In this document: piece after piece, positions 49,580 to 58,979 of the stretch | Position numbering within the stretch: the stretch's first letter is position 1 | Layout: each line of letters starts with the position of its first letter | DNA from: Mesorhizobium sp. M00.F.Ca.ET.216.01.1.1 | GTDB taxonomy: Bacteria; Pseudomonadota; Alphaproteobacteria; Rhizobiales; Rhizobiaceae | Reading direction: 5' to 3' | DNA length: 64,000 bases | NCBI RefSeq assembly: GCF_004010325.2 | Contig: NZ_SADR02000018.1 | Coordinates: 49,578 to 113,577 of the forward strand | Position numbers and translations under genes: made by a program | Notes under the pieces: generated by a model | What the model saw: only the letters and a program-made list of their open reading frames with translations | Told to the model about the DNA's origin: nothing | Database searches by the model: none

Positions 49580-51259
49580 ATGCGGATGGGCAGGTCAGAT
49601 CGACGGCGATTGAACGGTGGCTCCCCGGAGGAGACGGATCAGCGCGCCCTCGGTCGTGAGGCTTATGAGGAAAGGGCGTGGGACGACGCCTATCGACGGC
49701 TGTCCAAAGCCGATGACGTGGCGCTGCTCGGCGTCGAGGATCTCGAACGCTTAGCGATGTCGGCCTATTTGACCGGGCGCGACGAGGAGTACCTGCGGGC
49801 CCTGGAGCGAACCCATCATGCATATCTGGACGCGGGCGAGTGCCATCGGGCCGCCCGCTGCGCCTTCTGGCTGGGCCTGCGCCTTGTCTTTCGTGGGGAG
49901 ATGGCTCAGGCGGCCGGCTGGTTTGGACGGGCCCATCGGCTGCTCGAACGCGAGCCACATGATTGTGCCGAACAGGGTTACCTGATGCTGCCCCACGTCG
50001 AACAGCATCTTGCTGCGGGCAATCTCGAGGCGGCCTACGCTGCGGCCAGCGGCGCAGTCGAGATCGGCGAGCGCTTTGCGGACACGGATCTCGTGGCCTG
50101 CGCACGGCACCTTCAAGGCCGTGTTCTGTTGCGACAGCGGCGGACGACAGAAGGCTTCGCGCTTCTCGACGAGGCGATGGTTTCGGTGACGGCTGGCGAA
50201 TTGTCGCCACTCCTCACCGGCTTGATCTACTGCAGCGTGATCGAAGCGTGTCAGCAAGTCCATGCTCTGGGCCGCGCACGCGAATGGACCTCCGCCCTGG
50301 GGCGATGGTGCGCCGAACAGCCCCAGCTGATCAGTTTCAGCGGCACCTGCCTGATGCATCGCGCCGAGATCAAGCGGCTCAGCGGCGCATGGCAGGACGC
50401 GATCGACGAAGCGCAGCAGGCCGTGGAGCGTTTGACGCAGTCGAACAATCGGAAAGATACGGCTGGGGCGTGGTACCAGCTGGCGGAAGTACACCGCCTT
50501 CGCGGAGACTTTGACGCGGCCGAGCAGGCATATCGGAGTGCAAACCAATATGGCTTCGAACCGCAGCCGGGCCTTGCCCTGTTGCGGTTGGCCGAAAGGC
50601 ACATCGAGGCGGCTGCGGCCGCAATCCGGCGCGTCATGGCCGCGACGACCGACCAAGTGAAGCGCATTCGGCTGCTGCCTGCTCACGTCGAGATCATGCT
50701 GGCAGCTGACAATATCGAGGAAGCACGGTGCGCCTGCCGCGAACTGGAGGATGTCGCAGAAGGCTACGGAACCGAACCGTTGCGCGCCCTTGCCGCCCAA
50801 GCGCGGGGAGCGGTGGAACTGGCAGGCGGCGAAGCGCAAGCCGCGGCGATTTGGCTGCGCCGGGCAATCGAGGCGTGGCAGCAAGTCGACGCGCCATACG
50901 AAGCAGCGCGCGTAGGCGTCATGATGGGCTTGGCTTGCCGCGCCCTCGGTGACAGCGACGGTGCGGTACTGGAGCTGCAGGCAGCCCGGACAGTATTTCA
51001 GCAGCTTGGTGCCACGCCCGACGTTTCTCGCATCGATACACTGCTTGACACGCGGCCGGACGAAGCCCGCGGCCTCTCTGCCCGCGAACTGCAGGTTCTC
51101 CGCCTGATCGCTTCCGGTAAAACCAACAAGGAAATCGCCAACGAACTGCATTTGAGCGGGAAGACAGTGGACAGGCACGTCAGCAATATTTTCAACAAGC
51201 TCGATGTCCCCACTCGCACCGCAGCCACTGCCTGGGCTTACGAACACCGCCTCATCTGA
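49580..51259 (+). CDS. LuxR-type regulator with TPR-like region
   Basis: A 559-aa regulator. The first 480 residues are helical and TPR-like (AYLTGRDEEYLRALERTHHA, LRGDFDAAEQAYRSANQYGF). The C-terminal 65 residues are a LuxR/FixJ helix-turn-helix: LSARELQVLRLIASGKTNKE, IANELHLSGKTVDRHVSNIF, NKLDVPTRTAA. It has no autoinducer-binding or receiver domain, so the signal is unknown. The two genes downstream (membrane protein and methyltransferase remnant) are on the same strand and may be its targets. Confidence 0.85.
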   Translation: MRMGRSDRRRLNGGSPEETDQRALGREAYEERAWDDAYRRLSKADDVALLGVEDLERLAMSAYLTGRDEEYLRALERTHHAYLDAGECHRAARCAFWLGLRLVFRGEMAQAAGWFGRAHRLLEREPHDCAEQGYLMLPHVEQHLAAGNLEAAYAAASGAVEIGERFADTDLVACARHLQGRVLLRQRRTTEGFALLDEAMVSVTAGELSPLLTGLIYCSVIEACQQVHALGRAREWTSALGRWCAEQPQLISFSGTCLMHRAEIKRLSGAWQDAIDEAQQAVERLTQSNNRKDTAGAWYQLAEVHRLRGDFDAAEQAYRSANQYGFEPQPGLALLRLAERHIEAAAAAIRRVMAATTDQVKRIRLLPAHVEIMLAADNIEEARCACRELEDVAEGYGTEPLRALAAQARGAVELAGGEAQAAAIWLRRAIEAWQQVDAPYEAARVGVMMGLACRALGDSDGAVLELQAARTVFQQLGATPDVSRIDTLLDTRPDEARGLSARELQVLRLIASGKTNKEIANELHLSGKTVDRHVSNIFNKLDVPTRTAATAWAYEHRLI

Positions 51260-51472
51260 TCGCGTCCGGCGTGGGTGGAATCACCCATGCATCGTCGGCA
51301 CCGATTGGGTGGTTCGCCCGAAGCGCCGCCCTCCCTTCCGCCTTAACCTAGCTTGCACCTGAAACTGACCGGCCATGGATGCGCGGCGCCTCGGCGCAGC
51401 TCGCCCATAGATCGCGGGACGGCCCCGGGAATCGCGCTGCAAACATCCGGCCACAATGAAAGGAAGGAAGCG

Positions 51473-52156
51473 ATGTCACATACTGACATGGGAGCGCGAG
51501 CCGCAGGCGCCTGGCTTGCGATCGCATCGTTCATCCTGACCGTGTCGCTTCTATTTCACGGTCCGATTTCTCCCGATTTCGGCACCCAAATGGACAGAAT
51601 TGCCGATGGGGGTTTGCGATGGTCCATCGCCCACTGGGCAGCCGCGGCGGCGCTATCGTTCTTCGCTGTTGCAAGCCTGATCATGCTCGCTGCCGGCTCG
51701 CGTCTCACGCGGGAATGGTGGATGTTGTCGGCGTGGGCGCTGCTGCCTGTCGGCGCGCTGTGGACAGCAAGCACGGCCGTGGCCGAAGCCACGGTGATCT
51801 TCAATGCCGCGGTGACGGGGAACCGCGAAGTCTACGAGTCCTGGTGGATGTTTGCAGAAGGCCAGGCCAACGGCTTTGCCGCCATGGCGCTCGCGTTCAC
51901 CGTGATCGCCGCGAACGAGGCGTGGGCGTCCCACAGCGTTACGCCACATTGGGCGTCGCGCATCGCAGCCGTTGCGGGGGCCGCTTCCGTGCTCGGATGG
52001 GTACTTGGGAGCTGGCTGCGGTTCCCGTTTGGCGCCCCGATTTGGCTGGTAGGCGCGATCGTAATGTGCCTGTGGCTTGTCTGGTTCGGGCTCTCATTGG
52101 CGCGGGTCGACGCTGGTCAGGCAAGCATCCGGCGAGACGCACCGTCCGGCGCCTGA
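51473..52156 (+). CDS. Membrane protein of unknown function
   Basis: A 227-aa integral membrane protein with about six hydrophobic helices (for example LAIASFILTVSLLF, ALSFFAVASLIMLAAG, WLVGAIVMCLWLVWFGLSLA). The start at 51473 has AGGAAGGAAG upstream. I do not recognise a family motif. It lies between the TPR-LuxR regulator and a methyltransferase-like gene, a grouping I have the impression is conserved in other rhizobia, though I could not check. Confidence 0.75.
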   Translation: MSHTDMGARAAGAWLAIASFILTVSLLFHGPISPDFGTQMDRIADGGLRWSIAHWAAAAALSFFAVASLIMLAAGSRLTREWWMLSAWALLPVGALWTASTAVAEATVIFNAAVTGNREVYESWWMFAEGQANGFAAMALAFTVIAANEAWASHSVTPHWASRIAAVAGAASVLGWVLGSWLRFPFGAPIWLVGAIVMCLWLVWFGLSLARVDAGQASIRRDAPSGA

Positions 52157-52173
52157 GGAAATGGAGGAACACG

Positions 52174-52446
52174 ATGACTGAGCAAGTTTACGGAAAATCT
52201 TTTGGAGGAACCCCTGCCGAGAATTACCAGCGCTTGGTGCGCCGGTGGCCGACGATCTCATCGGCATCGCTCGGCTTCAACCGGGCCAGCGCGTGCTCGA
52301 TGTCGCGTGCGGCACCGGTGTCGTGACGCGGCTCGCGGCGGACTGCGTCGGTGCTAGCGGCACGGGTGCTGGCCTCGACGTGAATGCGGGCATGCTGGCA
52401 GTGGCCCGTTCTCATACCCCGCCGAATATCTCGATCGAGTGGTACG
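52174..52446 (+). pseudogene. Broken SAM-dependent methyltransferase
   Basis: The first frame reads MTEQVYGKSFGGTPAENYQR. It then jumps by a frameshift or small deletion near 52230 to a second frame with RLQPGQRVLDVACGTGVVTR, the class I SAM-binding motif, and GLDVNAGMLAVARS. Homology stops about 52450, where plus-strand similarity ends and the sequence becomes an antisense integrase remnant. The catalytic half is lost, so this is not a working enzyme. Confidence 0.75.
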
Positions 52447-52449
52447 AGG

Positions 52450-53124
52450 CGTCCAGTTCTCGACAGAGAATGCTTTGCGCGGGCCGCCTGCCACTTGTGC
52501 TGTCGGTCGGCCGCGCCAGGGCCGACAGGAGAAGCTGCCGAGGGTGAGGTACGGGCCGTAGCGATCGAGCAGGATCGGATAGGCCAGCAGATGGGTGATG
52601 AGCGTTCCGCGGTGCGCCCTTGTTTGCTCTTCAGTTCGGCAAGGTACGCATCGAGCAGGGCTGATCGACCGCCTGTAGGCTGCCGATCCGGGGTCGTCGG
52701 TTGGCCCATGGGCCAGAACGGAGCCGATCTGTTCGTGGATGAGCATCGACAGCATATGGACGGCAAAGGTGTGCCGAAGTGCGTGCGGCGTGACCACCAG
52801 ATCGAGGCCCGCCCTACAGCAGCGGGCGCTTGCCCGCCGGAATTCCGCCGCCCATGCTGCCGGCGTCATAGTACGGCCCGCTTCGTTCAGCCACAATGCA
52901 AGGGGCTCTCCGGCCGGAGTGACGACGCGCTGGCGGTGCAACGGGGTCAGCGTGTCGAGCCGTACGGCGCTGACAACATCCTCGTCATCGGCAAGATCGA
53001 CCGAGGTTCGGTTGGAGGCGCCCGCTGCGATCAAGGGCCGTGACGGAAGGCCCTGATCCTGGTGAGCGCGTTCGCGCGCTCGATCTCGGTACCGCGCGAC
53101 AAACAAGGTGAGATTCAGCGTCAA
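52450..53124 (-). pseudogene. Tyrosine-integrase remnant joined to other debris
   Basis: Residues 1-152 of the frame (53124 to about 52669) match the middle of a tyrosine recombinase: TPAGEPLALWLNEAGRTMT, then VVTPHALRHTFAVHMLSMLI with the conserved HxxR. The frame then leaves the family and runs through unrelated sequence (HLLAYPILLDRYGPYLTLG) and another frame (ALLDAYLAELKSKQG) that I cannot place. The N-terminus and the catalytic tyrosine are missing. Confidence 0.65.
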
Positions 53125-53164
53125 TCAGGATGAGACTCTGCGGCGGGGGTGTGACGTAGGAGGA

Positions 53165-54085
53165 TCAGGGTGCAGGACAACGCTTCAGAAGAAACGCGAT
53201 GAAAGCAGCCAGCACCGGATTTGAATTGTCCCGACGCCACGTTGCACAATGCCTGATTCTCATCGGCCTTTCTCGCCAATGCAGTGGACGAAAAACAATA
53301 TCGTGCGGCATTGACCGGGCATCGCTTTCCCTAAGCAGGGTAATCCCCAATCCGCGACGGACCAGGTTGATCAAGCTGATCCGGCTTACATCGTGCCGAA
53401 TGATCGGCCGCGGGAGTTCGCGCAATATCGTGCCGGGGACCAAGCTTAGATCACTGCAGTGTGTATTTGCTAGAATCGTCTGTTGTCCAATCCCGTCGCA
53501 CTCCACCACATCGAAGTCGGCAAGAGGATTGTCGGGCGCCATCGCTACCATGATCCGATCCCACCAGAGTGGAAGACTGGCGTAGTCAGGATGCTCACCG
53601 CGCGAAGGTGCAATTACCGTCTCCAAGCTCCTGTCCCTCAAACCTGAAGCTAATTCGGCAGTCGGTGCCTCCGTCAGGATGACGGCAGTGTCGGGATTGT
53701 CGCCCATGAACGCGACGACAGCATCGAGAAACGCGCAATTGGAAAGAGGCGCATCCAACCCGATCGATAGCTGGTCACTCTTGCCCAGCCCAGTTGAAAG
53801 CGTATCGTCCAGATCCTTCAAGACGCGGCGCATACTGGCCAGGAAACGCTTGCCGGCTACCGTCGCCCTGACGCCGCCGGGGTGGCGTTCGAACAAGGCC
53901 ATGCCCAACGCCAGCTCGAGATCCTTGACGCGTCGGCTAAGCGCCGAATGATGAATTCCCAAGCGCCGAGAGGCACCAAGGAGGCTGCGCTCCTCGCCAA
54001 CCGCGACCGCAAATCGAAGGCTGGCTAGCTGGACGGAGCGTCGCGTTGCGTCTCCGCCATGCGGAGATGAATTCAGCGCGATCAC
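53165..54085 (-). CDS. LysR-family transcriptional regulator
   Basis: A 306-aa LysR-type regulator. The N-terminal helix-turn-helix (residues 20-65) contains RSLLGASRRLGIHHSALSRR and ELALGMALFERHPGGV. A substrate-binding-like domain follows from about residue 105. It begins inside the end of the luxI gene (4-bp overlap), so it is translated from the same message. Such luxI-lysR coupling is uncommon and suggests quorum control of a metabolic regulator. Confidence 0.9.
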   Translation of the reverse strand: MIALNSSPHGGDATRRSVQLASLRFAVAVGEERSLLGASRRLGIHHSALSRRVKDLELALGMALFERHPGGVRATVAGKRFLASMRRVLKDLDDTLSTGLGKSDQLSIGLDAPLSNCAFLDAVVAFMGDNPDTAVILTEAPTAELASGLRDRSLETVIAPSRGEHPDYASLPLWWDRIMVAMAPDNPLADFDVVECDGIGQQTILANTHCSDLSLVPGTILRELPRPIIRHDVSRISLINLVRRGLGITLLRESDARSMPHDIVFRPLHWRERPMRIRHCATWRRDNSNPVLAAFIAFLLKRCPAP

Positions 54086-54684
54086 GATGCGGACTTGCGG
54101 TTGCCTGTGCTTCGTGTTTCGCGAAGTCTTTGCAGTGTCCGTTCATCGAAACTCGCTGTCACGGCGATGGTCTCTTCGCCGCCGATGACCTTCGGCAATC
54201 CCAGGGGCGTCACCCTGAAATGCAACTGGACCAGGCGCAGCAGCCAAAGCGGGTTCATTTCGATGATGATCGTATCGATGTTGGTGGCCAGGCCCCACTC
54301 GACGATGCTGGACAAAAGCGCATTCGCCACTGGGCTGAGCATTCGTCCTCGTTCGCGATGTTGTGGCTCGACGCAGTAGCGCGTCCATTCCCAGATGTTT
54401 TCTCCGACGAGCCGCAGGCCTTCGCACAGGTCCGACAGGACCTCCGACAGCAGATGGGGTTGCGTCGAAGGCAGCATGCGTTGATAGCCGACGACACGGT
54501 TTTCAGCGATAACGAGCATGTGAACTGCGTGCTCGTCGTCGAAGCGGTCGATCTCGCGCCTATCTTCGCGCCTCAGGTCCGTCCAACCTTTTTCTTCAAC
54601 AAATACCTTGTGGCGAAGACGGAATGCCTGGTCCAATTCTGTCTGATGTTTTGCCGCGTTCTGCGCTGTGACGATGAGAAGCAT
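54082..54684 (-). CDS. traI: Acyl-homoserine-lactone synthase (LuxI/TraI family)
   Basis: A 200-aa LuxI-type enzyme that makes an N-acyl-homoserine lactone from SAM and acyl-ACP. The invariant residues are present: Arg24, Phe28, Trp34, Asp46 and Asp49, Arg69, Glu99 and Arg102, within FRLRHKVFVEEKGWTDLR and EIDRFDDEHAVHML. A perfect 16-bp palindrome lies 58 bp upstream. It is the only synthase seen. Two luxR copies are at 58188 and 62510. The symbol follows the ICE naming and is tentative. Confidence 0.88.
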   Translation of the reverse strand: MLLIVTAQNAAKHQTELDQAFRLRHKVFVEEKGWTDLRREDRREIDRFDDEHAVHMLVIAENRVVGYQRMLPSTQPHLLSEVLSDLCEGLRLVGENIWEWTRYCVEPQHRERGRMLSPVANALLSSIVEWGLATNIDTIIIEMNPLWLLRLVQLHFRVTPLGLPKVIGGEETIAVTASFDERTLQRLRETRSTGNRKSAS

Positions 54685-54741
54685 CTCGGTTGTCCTCCAG
54701 TTGCGAAGTCAACCAATGGTCGGTCCTGGACGAAGGCGGCA

Positions 54742-54757
54742 TCACGCAATTGCGTGA
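54742..54757. promoter_or_regulatory. Probable lux/tra-type box upstream of luxI
   Basis: TCACGCAATTGCGTGA is a perfect 16-bp palindrome located 58 bp before the luxI start on the minus strand. This is where LuxR-type proteins bind to activate luxI. The match is to the general lux-box geometry, not to a proven consensus. Confidence 0.65.
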
Positions 54758-54823
54758 GACTAGTCTAAGTCTGGGGTCTGTCGGCAAAGCTGCGATTTCC
54801 TTCCAAGGACCTTGCTGAGAAGG

Positions 54824-56047
54824 TCAGGGAGAGGGTCGCGGATCGGGTATAGTCAATTCCGCATCGGTGAACAGATTCGGGAAGAGTCTCTCGCGATAGT
54901 CCAGCGGGAAAGCAATGCGGACAGGGGCTTTGGGCGTTTCGGACTTTAGGAAACCTTGTCTAACCAGTGCTGACATCGTGTTCCGTGCCGTTCTTTCCGA
55001 TGTCTTGAGAACAAGATGAACATCACCGCGCTCGAATGATCCGTGTTTGAGGACTGCCGCTAAGAGATCGGGCGCGCGTTTGTCGTCGCTGATGTCCTTG
55101 ATCAGTAAGCGGTACCGATCTTGCAGGCGATCAAGGTCGAAAATCGCTGTGGAGAAGCGTATTTGATCGAGTGCCACGGTAAGGAACCACTCGCAAAAGT
55201 CCTTGAGAGCTGCTTCCGAGAGATTGCCTCGACCATCGAGGTCTCCGCGACGAGGGCTGTCTGCGTGGTCCATCATCCGTTTGTATTCGCCTCGATCCTT
55301 GAGACCGCGGGCCAGGCCTCTGGAAATCGACCACAAGCCATGTCCCCCGATGCCTGCTTTCAGCGCCATCGCATGCGACATCAACCGGGACACACGGTCG
55401 TTGCCGTCAGGGAACGGGTGGATGTAGTTGAAACGGTGGTGAGCGGAAGCGATGGCAATGATACGGGTGCTCGCCCATTTTTCCGCTACTCCAAAACGCT
55501 TTGAGAAGTGCGCCATGAAGGCTTCGACGCGATCTGAAGAGGGGGGCTGATGTCTTCCGACAGCCACGTCGTCGTTCGCAGTCTTTCTGAACTCGCCGGG
55601 AACGATCTCGACCTTCGATCCATCGGGTCGTTCCATGAACCTGAACTCTGCGGGCATCTCGTGATAGAATATGCGATGCATCCAAGCGATGAACTCAACC
55701 GACGTCGGGCTCGGCAAATCTCCTTTGGAGTACATCTCATCGATTTTGCGCTGGACGATAACGTGCGCCTTGGCCTCGAGTGCTAATGCTCGCCGTTCAG
55801 GTTCGACCTCCGAACCCGCGAGTGCCTTTTCGATGTCCTTGGGACATGTATTGTGACCCTCGATAAGGTTCGAGTAATAGCAATTCATCATCCGAACCAA
55901 GTCGGCGAGTTCTGCGGCCGATTCTGGATGGAGGCCACGCCCCAAATTGTCCGCCTCCTTCTGCAGTTCTACCGTGAGGTCTGCTAAGACGGACGGTATG
56001 GTGTCCTGGAAGAAGCACGGCTCGATACGAGCAGGTGTTTCAATCAT
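54824..56047 (-). CDS. Fic-domain protein
   Basis: A 407-aa Fic protein, likely an AMP-transferase. The catalytic motif reads HPFPDGNDR (210-218), where the family consensus has Gly or Lys at the position of Asp217. The autoinhibitory motif SNLIEG (59-64) fits the S/TxxxEG pattern, so this is an N-terminally inhibited class II type. A C-terminal winged-helix-like part (TSERTARNTMSALVRQGFL) follows. No antitoxin is adjacent. It lies upstream of, and divergent from, the IS1595 region. Confidence 0.9.
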   Translation of the reverse strand: MIETPARIEPCFFQDTIPSVLADLTVELQKEADNLGRGLHPESAAELADLVRMMNCYYSNLIEGHNTCPKDIEKALAGSEVEPERRALALEAKAHVIVQRKIDEMYSKGDLPSPTSVEFIAWMHRIFYHEMPAEFRFMERPDGSKVEIVPGEFRKTANDDVAVGRHQPPSSDRVEAFMAHFSKRFGVAEKWASTRIIAIASAHHRFNYIHPFPDGNDRVSRLMSHAMALKAGIGGHGLWSISRGLARGLKDRGEYKRMMDHADSPRRGDLDGRGNLSEAALKDFCEWFLTVALDQIRFSTAIFDLDRLQDRYRLLIKDISDDKRAPDLLAAVLKHGSFERGDVHLVLKTSERTARNTMSALVRQGFLKSETPKAPVRIAFPLDYRERLFPNLFTDAELTIPDPRPSP

Positions 56048-56503
56048 TTTTTGCCGATCCTACAAGCTGCCAATTGCCTTTGATATAAGGCATTTACGTC
56101 AGCAACAGGCAGGGGGTTGCCGATTATTATTGCCGATCTTCGTTGTCGCATTTTCCGAAGTCGGCGCAGTGTGCGGAGCAGGGCGAGGCTGAAGCGAATG
56201 CCCTGTGATCTCGATACGATAAATCGTTCCCCGTTTATCTTATTACAAGGAACCGATCGTCTCCTGCGGCCAGATCCGCTAAAGGCCCGATCATGTTCAG
56301 GCGGATACGCATACAGCGCTGATTTCGACGGGCCTCCCGAGGCCGCCGCATCGCCACGCGTATCGACGACTGCCAGCCCTGGAGCCTGAACATGAACACC
56401 CACACCTCTAGTGACCGCACGCCCCGCCTGACCCCGAGGATCCTGGAACATCCGGAGCCTTGGGATTTCATCCACGTCGATCACGACGCTGCGGCGCGGA
56501 GGT
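56048..56503. other. Gap between fic and the transposase remnant
   Basis: No clear gene. A short plus-strand frame from 56392 (MNTHTSSDRTPRL) precedes and overlaps the transposase start; it may be leader of the element. I could not find inverted repeats that mark the IS ends. Confidence 0.35.
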
Positions 56504-57500
56504 TTGAAATACCAGGCCGGCCAGCACTTCCTGATGTCTCCGGAATGCCGGGACATGCCCATCCAGCATCTCGTCAAGATTGACGAAGAGGAAGCGTACG
56601 CGATCTTCCGTCAGTTCCGCTGGCCGAAGCCCCGGGGCCAGCCTGTCTGCCCCCAATTGTGGCGTTCTCGACTGCTACGCGCTCCGCAGACGCGCGTTCA
56701 AGTGCTCTGGGTGCCGTCGCGAGTTCTCCGTCACCTCCGGCACCGTGTTTGCCTTCCACAAGCTGAGCTTCTGGAAGATGCTGGCGGCGATCTGGATGTC
56801 CGTGAACGCCGTGAAGGGCAAGGCCGCGCTCCGCCTCTGCCGCGAGCTCGGCGTGCAGTACAAGACCGCCTGGGTGCTGTCGCTGAAGATCAAGGAGGCT
56901 CTGGGCCTGCGCCGCGTCGGCATGAAGCTCGAGGGCGAGGTCCAGATGGACGGCAAGTACGCGGGCGGCCACCTCAAGCAGGAGAACAAGGCCGAGGACC
57001 GGATCGATCGCCGCCTGAAGAAGTACCAGAACATGAAGCGGCTCTGCGTGCTCGCGCTGCGCGAGAAGAACGGCAGCGGTTTCGAGCGCACCTTCACGCC
57101 GATCGTCCGCGAGGAACAGGGCGAGGCCGCTTGGGCGACGGTCCGCGACCATGTCAGCCGGGACGCTACCGTCGTCACCGACTAACACCCCAGCTATGCC
57201 GACCTGGCAGGCCTCAACGAGCACAGGCAGGTGAACCACTCGGAAGCCTACCAAACCGAGGACGGCACGAACACGAACCACGTCGAGAGCTTCTTCTCAC
57301 GCATCCAGCGTGCCTATGTCGGCATCCACCACCGCTTCTCGCTGAAGTATTTCGACTATTACGTCGCCGATCTCGCCTGGCGCGAGGACAATCGCCGGAA
57401 GAGCAACGGCCAGCTGACGGCGCTGGTCCTGTTCGCCACGATGTTGAACCCGACCTCGAGGCTTCTGCGGCTATTGCCAGGGGAACAACCCGCCCGATCT
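56504..57500 (+). pseudogene. Inactivated IS1595 (ISXO2-like) transposase
   Basis: Three reading pieces together give an IS1595-type transposase. It starts MKYQAGQHFLMSP and runs to KPRGQPVCP. A one-base shift in a five-C run near 56655 moves to the frame with CGVLDCYALRRRAFKCSGCR and the DDE region GEVQMDGKYAGG. A TAA at 57183-57185, right after VVTD, stops it. The frame then continues in register as HPSYADLAGLNEHRQVNHSE to HVESFFSRIQ. The single base change GAA to TAA explains the stop. Two lesions show that it is dead. Confidence 0.85.
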
Positions 57501-57983
57501 GGACTTCGAGGACTTCGACAGGCCCTTCGCGCCCGCCTGAGACTGAGGCAGCGATCTCCCACTGGCGGCGATTGCCGTCCAGCATGCCAGCGTGGCGGAC
57601 GCGTCCGGCCTTCTGAAGGGCATCGAGGATCGAAGACAGGCGGTTCTCGATGAGAGCGACCCTGGGGTCGTCACCGGAAAGGCCATGCCTTGTCGCGAAT
57701 TCCTGCGCGCATTCGGCGGTCGACAGCGGCCGCTTGGCGGTGCGCAGGATGTCCAGGGCCATCTGGCGCTTGTTCGTCCCACCGATGAGCCTGTCGAGTT
57801 CTTTCGCGGCCGTCCGCGGCGCCTTTTCGGCTGCTCTTCCGACTTCCATTCCGGCTCGTAGATCGAGATCACCTTGTCGACGGCCGCGATCTGCGCCTGC
57901 AACTCGGCAAGCGCCGCCGTTAGATCGCGGGCACGCCCTGCCAGCTCGCTTCGCTTGGCCTTCAGTTCCTCTGGTACGCCCAT
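57500..57983 (-). pseudogene. Frameshifted hypothetical gene beside the IS
   Basis: The first frame begins MGVPEELKAKRSELAGRARD and continues to VISIYEPEWKSE. Near 57830 it shifts into a second frame with ELDRLIGGTNKRQMALDILR, ECAQEFATRHGLSGDDPRVA and LDALQKAGRVRHAGMLDG. Together they make a plausible helical protein of about 150 residues with a winged-helix-like end. I recognise the shape but not the function. Its 3' end overlaps the transposase end. Confidence 0.55.
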
Positions 57984-58187
57984 CTCGCCCCTGAAATCTT
58001 GCTTTCAGGGGTACCAGATCAAGGATTAAACTTCTGGTGGCGTTTGCTACCGAATAGCGGAAATGCGCGCTGGGCGACGTCGGTCTCGGCAGACACGCAG
58101 AAATTGAGCTTGCACCACAGGTTCTTCATCGCCGGCATGCGGATCGATTGGAAGCGGGATCGGTGGATAACGTCGGTGCTCGACGAC

Positions 58188-58940
58188 CTAGGCGATCAAA
58201 CCCTGGCGGAAAGCTTCTGCGACAGCATGTATGGTGCTTGTTACACCAAGCCTTTCACGCACCAGTCGCAGGTGAGTATCGGCTGTATTGCGGCTGATAT
58301 TGAGGCGATCGGCGATTTCGTCCACGGTGAGGCCTTCGGAAGCCCAGCGCAGAACATCGCTCTGTCGCGGAGATAAGTGCGTGGGCTTCGAGTTGCGTTT
58401 CCCGTCCGCCAGAATAGCCGCGCAACCAAAAGCGCAAGCAGCGACGAACTGCAAGGCGAGACGGTCGTGAGAATCCAGACCCAGCTTTTCGCCTGCGACG
58501 GAAAAGCCCGCCGCCCGTCCTTCCAATGTCACAAACGGTATTGTGAACCCTTCGCATAATCCAAATTCGGTCGCCTCGTCCATGATCCGCTGGCCGTGAG
58601 GGCATAGCCTGCACATTTCGTCGATCTCGCTCCAGTGGAAGGGGCTGCTACCGCGGTTTACAAGTCGAATGGTTGGATCGCGATAAAGATAGCCGTTTGA
58701 AAAATAGCGTTCGGACCATTCTTCTGGCCAGGCATCGAGCAACACATGTGAAACCTGCTCTCGTTTCAGAGCACGAGGCGGAGGAATTGGCCCCGCCAGC
58801 AAATTCGTGGCGACCAGTCGTTTCGCATAGCAAAGTAGGTGCCGACAGATTTCTTGTTGGGTTGAGCTCTTCTGGACGAGATTCAGAAATTCGAACGTAT
58901 CATCAAGGCGTCGGCGCCAAACCGCAGTTGCTCTTGCCAT
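58188..58940 (-). CDS. LuxR-family quorum regulator, copy 1
   Basis: A 250-aa regulator with an N-terminal autoinducer-binding domain (LLDAWPEEWSERYFSNGYLY, DPTIRLVNRGSSPFHW, GLCEGFTIPFVTLEGRAAGF) and a C-terminal LuxR helix-turn-helix (LSPRQSDVLRWASEGLTVDE, IADRLNISRNTADTHLRLV). The Trp, Tyr and Asp residues that bind the lactone are in place. It probably senses the AHL made by the LuxI protein at 54082. The start at MARATAVW is chosen because a longer frame overlaps the phosphate-transporter fragment. It differs from the second copy at three residues. Confidence 0.88.
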   Translation of the reverse strand: MARATAVWRRRLDDTFEFLNLVQKSSTQQEICRHLLCYAKRLVATNLLAGPIPPPRALKREQVSHVLLDAWPEEWSERYFSNGYLYRDPTIRLVNRGSSPFHWSEIDEMCRLCPHGQRIMDEATEFGLCEGFTIPFVTLEGRAAGFSVAGEKLGLDSHDRLALQFVAACAFGCAAILADGKRNSKPTHLSPRQSDVLRWASEGLTVDEIADRLNISRNTADTHLRLVRERLGVTSTIHAVAEAFRQGLIA

Positions 58941-58979
58941 TGTTGTCGTAATAGCCAGGCTGAGGTGGGATGGTTGCTG

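Noticed and set aside
49751..51247. Minus-strand frame of about 500 codons opposite the TPR-LuxR gene
   Set aside because: The plus-strand frame has a clear LuxR helix-turn-helix and TPR-like helices; the opposite frame shows no motif.
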